NCBI GenBank assembly: GCA_020355945.1
Contig: CP070627.1
Coordinates: forward strand, 2,096,673-2,102,088
Direction of reading: 5' to 3'
From: Candidatus Aminicenantota bacterium
Lineage (GTDB): Bacteria; Acidobacteriota; Aminicenantia; UBA2199
Length of the DNA stretch: 5,416 nucleotides
How positions within the stretch are numbered: the stretch's first letter is position 1; each line of letters opens with the position of its first letter. Below are positions 1 through 5,416 of the stretch, in pieces. A program made the position numbers and the translations under genes. The notes beneath the pieces are model-generated. The model was not told the DNA's origin, ran no database searches, and saw nothing but the letters and a program-made list of their open reading frames with translations.

Positions 1-106
1 TTCCCACTAGAGCAATATTGTCCGGGGTTTGTTCCACCTGTTCTGCAAATAATTCATTGATGGTCCTGGCTTTGGGGTATTCCCTTTGGGTGTCATTTAA
101 AATATC
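1..106 (-). other. A3: N-terminal start of an adenylation domain (partial)
   Basis: Residues 1771-1805 are the first part of a third adenylation domain, cut by the left edge. The opening NDTQREYPKARTINELF followed by EQVEQTPDNIAL is the standard start of NRPS A domains and parallels the A2 start (residues 576-604). None of the core motifs A1-A10 is reached, so substrate cannot be inferred. The C3-A3 linker is short and ordinary, unlike the C2'-A2 linker. Confidence 0.9.
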
Positions 107-3100
107 GAGCAAATATTTTATCTCTTCTCCTGTTATGATCTCCAACTGGAAAATTTTCAGACCAGGATTGGCCGCCACATCCTGTGTTAATTTGATAAAG
201 TGGCGGATGAATCGCTCCATTGTATTCTTGTGAAAGAGTGAAGATCGGTACTGCAGGTCAAAGACAATCCGCCCTTCCTTCTCAAACGCCAACAGTGTCA
301 CATCAAATTTGGCGACTTTTTCCTTAACCATGTAAGGGAAAAACTTTAATTTCTCCTGTCCCGGATCAACCGGATCAAAGATTTCCAGGTTTTGTGAATA
401 ATTTTGTAAGGCAAACATGGTGTCGAAAAGAGGATTCCGGTTCAGGTGGCGTTGGGGCAGCAGTTTCTCTACCAGCATCTCAAAGGGGTAATCCTGGTTT
501 TCAAAAGCGGAAAAGACATTTTTGGATACCTCTTGCAAAAAAGCGGTGAAGGTCTTAAAGCCGGCGGGCTGGTTTCGCAGGGCCAGCGTATTGACAAACA
601 TGCCGATGATCAATTCAAATTCCTGGTGAGTGCGGCCGGTTACCGGGGTTCCCACCACCATATCTTCCTGGCCGGTGGTTTTGGATAATAAAATCGTGTA
701 CAGGGCCAATAATACCACATATAGCCTGCTATTATGCTGCAATGCCATTTGATTGAGCTTTGAAGTTAATTCCTTGTTCATCTCGAATTCAATGGTATCT
801 CCGTTGATATCAGTGGTTAGGGACCGGGGGTAATCAACCGGCATTTCCCATACGGGTAATTCTCCTTCGAATACCTTTAACCAATACTGTTCCTGGCGTT
901 TGATCCGATCACTCTGCCACTGTTTATTTTGCCACAGGGTAAAATCCAGGTATTGATATTCCAGTTCAGGCAGTTCCCTGCCGGTGTAAAAGGTCATTAA
1001 GTCATCGATTATTACCTCTATGGATACCCCGTCGCAAATAATATGGTGGATATCAAAGAGTAACAGTTGTTTGCCCGGGTGCAATTGCACCAGTTCCATC
1101 CGCCACAGGGGTACATTGGCCAGGTCAAAGGGTTGAACAAACTCATCGATGATGGCATCAATATCTTTGGTTGAATTTTCTTCAATTTCCCTGTATTTTA
1201 GTTGAAACTCCAGGTGTTTATGAATCTTTTGCAGCACTTCCCCATCCTTTTTAGCAAAAGAGGTTCTCAAGGTTTCATGCCTGTGCACCAGTTTTTTAAC
1301 GGCGTTTTCCAATCGCAGGGGTTGTAGATGTCCCTGGATTGTCCAGCCGAAAGGCATGTTGTAAAGGATGCTGTCTCCATACAGTTGATTGATGAGGTAC
1401 AATCGTTTTTGGGCGGAGGAAGCATGGTAAGCTTCGAATGCCTTGATTAAATCTCTTTTGATTTGCGATTTTACTTTGGTTAGTTTTACACTGGAGAGTA
1501 AATTATCTCCCACTTGCTGCGGGATTTTGTGCAGTTGGATGTCCCCGTCTATTATTTTCTCGATATAAGAATCATCCCATTCTTCTCCTTCAAAAAATTC
1601 TATTTCAAGGTGGGGATTTTCTTCTATTTTCTGCACAATTTCACCATCTTGCATCCTGAATCCGGTTCGCAAGGACTCATGCCGCATGACCAGTTGTTTT
1701 ACGGTATCTTTTAACCGGTCTTTATCCAGGCTGCCTTCAATAATCATACCCAGTGAAAGATTATAATTGGTATCATGTTTGTTCAACTGGTGAATGACAA
1801 AGAGTCGTTTTTGGGCCGAAGCAGCGGGATAATACTCTTTTTTTTCCACCGGTGTGATGGAGGTGTATTTTTTGGTTTTTGAAAGGGAAAGGATTTTTGC
1901 AAATTCCCTTATGGTGGGCGCTTCAAAAAGGTCTTTGATGGCGGTTCCCGCGTTAAAACGGTTGTTTATCTGTGCCAGGAGCAAATTTCCCCTGAGGGAA
2001 TCCCCTCCCATTTCAAAAAAGTTGTGAAGGATGCCAATTTTATCCAATTTTAAAATTTCTGCCCAGTCGTTTGCCAATTGATGCTCCAAATCATTACGGG
2101 GTGCAATGTATTGAATGTCGGCTTTTATGGGGGTGCCGCACTGAGGCAGCGATTTCCTGTCCAATTTACCACTGGTGGTTAAGGGCATTTGCTCAACCTT
2201 AAAAAAAGCAGATGGGATCATAAGTTCAGGGACTTTTTCCAGCAAATAGGCCCGCAGTTCTTTCAACGTTAAATCTGTTTGGGTGATAATATAAGCGGCC
2301 AGGTATTTTACTCCCTGGTGATTGTTTTGGACGATTACGGCAGCCTTGCGGATATGCGGGTGCTTCAGGAGGACCGCCTCGATCTCCTCCAACTCGATGC
2401 GAAAGCCTTTGATCTTCACCTGGTTATCCATTCGCCCCAGGTAGACCATATTACCTTCAGGTAAAAGTTTGGCGTAGTCACCGGTGCGGTACATCCGATC
2501 TCGCCTATCACTGGGGAAAATGGGGTCGGGGAGAAATTTCTCAGCGGTTAATTCGGGGCGATTTAAGTAGCCGCGGGCCAGGCTGGCCCCGGCCAGGACC
2601 AATTCACCCACTTGCCCGGGGGGCAGCAGTTGCTGGCGCTCATCCAGGACATAGAGCCGGCTGTTGCCTAAAGGTTTGCCAATGGGCACGGGTACGGTAT
2701 GGGATTGATGATCACAGGAATAATAACTGGCATAGACGGTGGCTTCCGTGGGGCCGTAAAGGTTTTCTAACTTTGTTTCAATGGAGAAATCACGCCATTG
2801 TTCCAGCAGTCTTACCGGCAATTGCTCCCCCGCACAAAAAATCCATTTTAGAGAAGCTAATTTGCCAATACTGTCTTTGCCAATGGAGAGGAAAAAGGTG
2901 TGAAGTACGGTTGGGGTAAAGGAGACAGCGGTTATGTTATGTATTTCAATGGCTTCCAGTATCTTTCGCATATCCTTGTTAGTTTTGGGTTCCGGGAAAC
3001 AGAGCCGCGCGCCTCCCATAAACCAGCTAAAAAATTCAATTACCGATACATCAAAGACAAAAGTGGTTTTTTGTAAAAATGTATCTGCTGGTGTGAGTGG

Positions 3101-5416
3101 GTATTTTTTTTGCATCCAGACCAGGCGGTTCACCACTGCGGCGTGGTCGACGATAACACCTTTGGGACGACCGGTGGAACCGGAGGTATAGATGACATAG
3201 GCCAATTGGTCCGGCTTAACCGTCTCATTCAGATGGGATTTCGGGCAGCCATCATGAGCATGCTGGTCAACATGGTCTAATTCATCCAACGGGACCACAA
3301 AACCGGTATATTTGGATAAGAGTGATAATTGTGATTGCAAATGGGTTCGAGTCAGAAGCATAGATACCGATGCATCCTCCATCAGGTATCGGATACGTCC
3401 TTCAGGGTATTGGTGATCAATGGGTAAATAACAGGCGCCAGCTTTTAAAATTCCCAGGATCCCTATCATCATCTCTATGGATGGTTCCACCATCAGCCCC
3501 ACACAGCGATCGATTTCCAGCCCTTTTTCTTTTAACAATACTGCCATCTGGTTGGATTTCCTGTTCAATTCTTTGTAGGTCAATTGCCGGTTCCGGTAAA
3601 TCACTGCCGTGCGCAAGGGAGCCCTGCTGACCTGCTGTTCAAACAGTTGATGAATGGTCATTTCTTTGGGATATTCCATTGAGGAAGCGTTAAACTTATA
3701 CAGTATCCATTCTTTTTGCTGCGGGGTTACGGGTTTCCGGGCAGTGGATATTTTTATTGGTGATTGGGCCTCTAAAAACCTGTCCTTTTGCAGGTGAGGA
3801 TCGGAATATGAACGTATATCGGATTTTTCCATGTTGATTTCCTTAATCTGCCGGTCCGGCGCTTGTACTATCCATGACAACACAGCAATAAAATTCCGGG
3901 CCATTTGCCGGATGGTATCTTCGCGAAAGAGATGGAGGTTATACGTAAAAACCAACTGGATATCGCTGTAGATAACAATCGCACCTGAAACCAGGTCAAA
4001 CATGGAATGCCTGTCTTCTATGTTGTAAGGGATAATGGTTAGATCACCGGTTTTGACTTCCAGATCCCATTCATAAAAATGTTGTACTGTAAACATGGTA
4101 TCAAAAATGGGGTTTCTAGTGGTATCACCGGAAAGGTTTAATTTTTCCACCAGCATTTCAAAGGGGTAATCCTGGTTTTCCAGGGCAGACAGGGTTTGCT
4201 CCTTTACTTTTTTCAAAAATTCATGGAAGGTGAAGTGGTTTCTCGGTTTAATTCGCAGGGCCAGTGTATTGACGAACATTCCCACCATTTGCGTCAAATT
4301 AGCATGGGTTCGTCCGGAAACCGGTGTCCCTACAATGATATCTTCCTGGTGGCCGGTTTTAGTTAATACAATCGTATAAACCGCTAAAAGGAGCATGAAT
4401 AATGTGACTTCCTGTTCTGCGGCAAATTTCTTTAACCGCTGGGTTAATCCGGTTCCAACTTCCATCTGGACCTTTTTTACTTCCCATTTTCTTACTGGCG
4501 GCCGGGGGTAATCCAGGGGTAGATTTAAACGGGGAATCTCACTGGCAAAGATATCCAGCCAATACTGTTCTTGTTTACGGAATCGGTGGCTGGTAAAGAA
4601 ATTTTTCTGCCATTGGGAAAAATCTTTATATTGGATAGGCGATTTTTCTAATTTACCGTCCGAATAAAGGGCAGCGAATTCGTTGGCAATGATATCCAGG
4701 GAGATCCAGTCCGTTATAATATGGTGCATATCGATAAAGAAAAAATGACGAAGGTTTTGTAATTTGACCACAGCGGTTCGCAGCAGGGGCACTGTTTCCA
4801 TATCAAACGGTTGAATTAATCCTTTTCTTTTTATCAGACCATCTTGAAGTCTGTCCTGGTATCCTCGTTGTAAACCCGATATAATTTCAGCGATTCCCCG
4901 GATGGTGCCTACCTGGAAAAAGGTGATTAAGGGGATTTTTACATTGAATACTTCTTGGGCCTTTGCTGCCGCCCGCATGGCCAATATAGACTGCCCGCCC
5001 AGGTCAAAAAAGTTGTCATTAATCCCGATGGGATCTTTCATTAATAATTCCGACCACATGGCGGCCAGTTTTTTCTCTATTTCATTGGTGGGTGGGACAT
5101 ATGGGGTTCCGGTTTCAATATTCCCCCCCGGATCATACTCATAAAGTGCGTTCACATCGATCTTTCCATTGGGGGTTAACGGAATGGCATCTATCTTGAT
5201 AAAATGAGTTGGGATCATATAATCGGGCAATTTCCCGCCCAGGTATTCTCTTAATTCGGAGATAATCCATTTTTTTTCTGCCTGTGCGGATACGATATAT
5301 GCACAAAGATATTTATCGGCATCTTCATATTTTTTTGACGGTGCGGTTTTTCGTTCACGAGTCAAAACCACTGCTTCTTTTATATCCTCATACTTCATCA
5401 ATTGAATTTCGATTTC
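1..5416 (-). CDS. Non-ribosomal peptide synthetase, internal part (A-PCP-C'-A-PCP-Cfrag-C-A), open at both ends
   Basis: Reading the minus strand from base 5416 gives 1,805 uninterrupted codons to base 2, with the frame confirmed at many conserved motifs, so start and stop lie outside the window. The protein is a multimodular NRPS, a cytoplasmic assembly line that activates amino acids as adenylates, holds them as thioesters on phosphopantetheine arms and condenses them. Seen in order: A1 tail (residues 1-96), PCP1 (106-180, Ser143), truncated C (201-528), A2 (576-1091), PCP2 (1103-1179, Ser1140), a C N-terminal fragment (1195-1290), complete C (1331-1757) and the start of A3 (1771-1805). Family identity is near certain; the product is unknown. 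No epimerase, methyltransferase, reductase or thioesterase is present. The organisation around both C regions is irregular although the frame is intact, so there is no direct sign of a pseudogene. Confidence 0.97.
146..1426 (-). other. C3: complete condensation domain
   Basis: Residues 1331-1757 (about 427) are a full-length condensation domain with all seven motifs: C1 SSAQKRLYLI (1333), C2 RHETLRTSF, C3 HHIICDG (1457-1463, bases 1028-1048), C4 YLDFTLW (1489), C5 IGMFVNT (1604), C6 NQDYPFE (1640) and C7 with NRNPL. The catalytic second histidine (1458), the aspartate and the glycine are all present. It should form the peptide bond between the chain on PCP2 and the amino acid of the following module, whose A domain begins at residue 1771. 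No epimerisation domain precedes it, so an LCL-type reaction is the likeliest, judged by context only. Compared with C2', it shows what a normal C domain of this protein looks like. Confidence 0.95.
471..502. repeat. Direct repeat copy 1 at C6 motif of C3
   Basis: These 32 bases match 4149-4180 with one mismatch, and the last 23 bases (480-502) are identical. They encode the C6 region (NQDYPFEMLVE) in C3 on the minus strand. A second shared block, 574-601 versus 4252-4279, has two mismatches in 28 bases and encodes the C5 region (FVNTLALR). This is internal homology between paralogous C domains, not a mobile-element repeat. Confidence 0.85.
1427..1546 (-). other. Unrecognised ~40-residue junction between C fragment and C3
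   Basis: Residues 1291-1330 continue in frame from the end of the C fragment (GDIQ) to the start of C3 (YHASSAQKRL). The segment begins LHKIPQQVGDNLL and becomes Lys/Arg/Val-rich. It has no C-domain motif, no carrier motif and no obvious hydrophobic membrane segment. The last ~20 residues, ending AFEAYHA, sit where a PCP-C linker normally leads into motif C1, so the segment may be the old linker of C3. The first half is unlike either a C domain or a standard linker and marks the second breakpoint. Confidence 0.6.
1547..1834 (-). other. Isolated N-terminal fragment of a condensation domain
   Basis: Residues 1195-1290 look like the first ~95 residues of a C domain. After the entry sequence YYPAA come motif C1 SAQKRL (Ser1200, codon 1817-1819) and motif C2 RHESLRTGF (1245-1253). 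The similarity then continues through IVQKIEE to about IEKIIDGDIQ. It stops where PFD and then the HHxxxDG active site should follow; neither appears before a second C1 motif starts at residue 1333, exactly 134 residues (402 bases) after the first. Against the N-terminus of C3 I count about 34 identities in 70 aligned residues, so it is a diverged paralogue, not a recent copy. Alone it has no catalytic residues. It matches the part missing from C2'. Confidence 0.88.
1880..2110 (-). other. PCP2: peptidyl carrier protein domain
   Basis: Residues 1103-1179 form the carrier domain of the central module, starting at YIAPRNDLE just after the A10 motif of A2. The attachment motif is HNFFEMGGDSL, and Ser1140 (codon 1997-1999) is the expected phosphopantetheine site. 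His replaces the usual Asp before NFF, and Met replaces Leu in LGGDS; both are conservative enough for function. The domain ends near IREFAKILSLS. A normal ~20-residue Lys-rich linker (SKTKKYTSITPVEKKEYYP) then leads into a C-type N-terminal sequence. It should carry the A2 amino acid as acceptor for C2' and as donor for C3. Confidence 0.94.
2144..3691 (-). other. A2: complete adenylation domain
   Basis: Residues 576-1091 (about 516, normal size) contain all ten core motifs: A1 LTYKELN (612), A2 LKAGACYLPID, A3 YTSGSTGRPKG (743-753), A4 FDVSVIEFF (Asp789), A5 NLYGPTE (Tyr887), A6 GELVLAGASLARGYL, A7 YRTGD (976), A8 GRMDNQVKIKGFRIE (994), A9 VPELMIP (1062, instead of LPxYMIP) and A10 SGKLDR (Lys1084). 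It should use ATP to activate one amino acid and load it on PCP2. Aligning by eye with GrsA PheA, the ten specificity positions are D789 V790 I793 S832 F860 A862 L886 V894 Y895 K1084, that is DVISFALVYK. Asp at position 1 fits an alpha-amino acid substrate. I do not match the full code to a known one. About seven extra residues lie between the fourth and fifth positions relative to PheA. Confidence 0.96.
3731..3829 (-). other. Extended C2'-A2 linker (~33 extra residues)
   Basis: Between the end of C2' (IKEINME) and the usual pre-A segment (VTPQQKEWILYKFN) are about 33 residues (530-562), rich in Ser, Asp, Lys and Arg, with no recognised motif. The corresponding C3-A3 linker in the same protein (residues ~1752-1771) runs directly from LEI to TGEEIKYLLDILN and lacks this segment. 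C-A linkers normally hold the two domains as a rigid platform, so an insertion here is unusual. No function is assigned. Confidence 0.6.
3833..4816 (-). other. C2': condensation domain lacking its first ~95 residues
   Basis: Residues 201-528 (about 328, against about 427 for the complete C domain in this window) carry the later condensation motifs: C3 as HHIITDW (231-237, bases 4706-4726), C4 YKDFSQW (263-269), C5 VGMFVNT (from 378), C6 NQDYPFE (414-420) and C7 with TRNP (Arg434). Both histidines and the aspartate of HHxxxDG are kept, but the final glycine is Trp. Motifs C1 (SAQxR) and C2 (RHExLR) are absent, because C sequence starts at IQPFD only 30 residues before the active-site histidines. 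The missing part is half of the N-terminal lobe, so the domain would not be expected to fold or work alone. The reading frame is intact. By position it would join the PCP1-bound chain to the PCP2-bound residue; absence of an epimerase upstream suggests an LCL-type ancestor. Confidence 0.9.
4149..4180. repeat. Direct repeat copy 2 at C6 motif of C2'
   Basis: Partner of 471-502, in the same orientation about 3.7 kb away. It encodes NQDYPFEMLVE of C2' (Asn414 onwards). Such near-identical stretches in C domains of one gene could serve as substrates for homologous recombination between modules. The coding constraint of the motif alone could explain the protein identity, but identical codon choice over 23 bases suggests shared ancestry or gene conversion. 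Confidence 0.85.
4817..4876 (-). other. Short PCP1-C2' linker and rearrangement junction
   Basis: Residues 181-200 are a charged, Arg/Lys/Gln-rich stretch starting GLQRGYQDRL, with no recognisable domain. In a normal PCP-C boundary this position holds a ~25-residue linker followed by motif C1 (SAQxR) and ~95 residues of C-domain N-lobe. Here the C sequence resumes at IQPFD (residue 201). The last part could be a leftover of the helix that precedes this segment in C domains, but the similarity is too weak to claim. It marks one breakpoint of the irregular module. Confidence 0.6.
4877..5101 (-). other. PCP1: peptidyl carrier protein domain
   Basis: Residues 106-180 form a carrier (thiolation) domain directly after A1. 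It begins with the usual boundary YVPPTNEIE and contains the phosphopantetheine attachment motif DNFFDLGGQSI. The modifiable serine is residue 143 (codon 4988-4990). A phosphopantetheinyl transferase would attach the arm that carries the A1-activated amino acid. Glutamine before the serine (LGGQS) differs from the LGGDS of PCP2 and from common LGGHS, and is a tolerated variant. The domain ends at about GIAEIIS. Instead of the usual linker plus complete C domain, only ~20 residues follow before sequence from the middle of a C-domain N-lobe. Confidence 0.93.
5129..5416 (-). other. A1: C-terminal subdomain of an adenylation domain (partial)
   Basis: The first ~96 residues are the mobile C-terminal lobe of an AMP-forming adenylation domain whose substrate-binding core lies beyond the right edge. 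It opens just after where core motif A8 would end. Motif A9 is clear as LPDYMIP (residues 63-69), and motif A10 reads NGKID, with the catalytic lysine at residue 85 (codon 5162-5164). That lysine normally contacts substrate and phosphate during adenylation. The residue after NGKID is Val rather than the usual Arg (consensus NGKxDR), a mild deviation. A Lys/Ala/Pro-rich loop at about residues 24-36 is slightly longer than usual. The amino acid specificity cannot be read because the binding pocket is outside the window. Confidence 0.9.

Noticed and set aside
1427..1546. Possible docking (COM-type) domain between PCP2 and C3
   Set aside because: Docking domains sit at protein termini. This segment is internal to one continuous frame and has no recognised docking motif.
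1427..1834. Possible frameshift explaining why the C fragment stops
   Set aside because: The same frame is open throughout and leads straight into the complete C3. The rest of a C domain plus A and PCP (over 900 residues) cannot fit in the ~120 bases of the junction, so a simple indel does not restore a domain.
18..3630. Plus-strand open frames at 18-233, 446-688, 1514-1714, 2279-2464, 2934-3191 and 3370-3630
   Set aside because: All are antisense to continuous, motif-rich NRPS sequence on the minus strand, are short, and show no recognisable protein features.
3659..3832. Internal ATG codons in the C2'-A2 linker as a possible start of a separate gene
   Set aside because: I see no stop codon upstream in frame and no convincing ribosome binding site; the frame runs unbroken from C2' into A2.
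1534..4816. Mobile element or target-site duplication at the two breakpoints
   Set aside because: Comparison of the bases around 1534-1560 and 4805-4835 shows only a 4-base match (gttg) and no inverted repeats or transposase sequence.
4902..5144. Plus-strand open frame of 80 codons
   Set aside because: It is the antisense of the A1-PCP1 boundary, including the LGGQS carrier motif, whose minus-strand reading is unambiguous.

Overview
The whole window lies inside one very large gene read on the minus strand. A single reading frame stays open from base 5416 down to base 2 (1,805 codons), with no start or stop codon boundary inside the window, so the gene runs off both ends. The protein is a non-ribosomal peptide synthetase (NRPS). 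Residue numbers below count from 1 at base 5416. There is no intergenic DNA, RNA gene, promoter, terminator or CRISPR array that I can support. All plus-strand open frames are antisense shadows. GC content is moderate (roughly mid-40s percent by eye), which argues against high-GC actinomycetes or myxobacteria. The style of the linkers and motifs resembles NRPSs of uncultured lineages such as Candidatus Aminicenantes, but that is only an impression.

Domain order in translation direction (right to left on the plus strand): the C-terminal end of an adenylation domain (A1), carrier protein PCP1 (LGGQS), a condensation domain lacking its first ~95 residues (C2'), an unusually long C-A linker, a complete adenylation domain A2, carrier protein PCP2 (MGGDS), an extra ~95-residue condensation-domain N-terminal fragment, a ~40-residue unrecognised junction, a complete condensation domain C3, and the first ~35 residues of adenylation domain A3. 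In an ordinary NRPS, each A domain loads its amino acid onto the next PCP, and the following C domain joins it to the growing chain. Here that would give the tail of one module, one whole module and the start of a third. No epimerisation, methyltransferase or thioesterase domain is visible.

The most interesting feature is that the two irregular C regions are complementary. C2' lacks exactly the part of a C domain (motifs C1 and C2) that is present alone after PCP2, and both pieces break at the same place, the Ile-Gln before the conserved Pro-Phe-Asp. Joined end to start they would make one normal C domain. The stretch from C2' to the fragment is therefore one module-length unit cut at the same internal point of the C domain at both ends, as if one out-of-phase period of a modular array had been inserted between PCP1 and C3, in frame. 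Rival explanations are a deletion plus a separate partial duplication, loss of a module remnant, or a misassembly among repeated modules.
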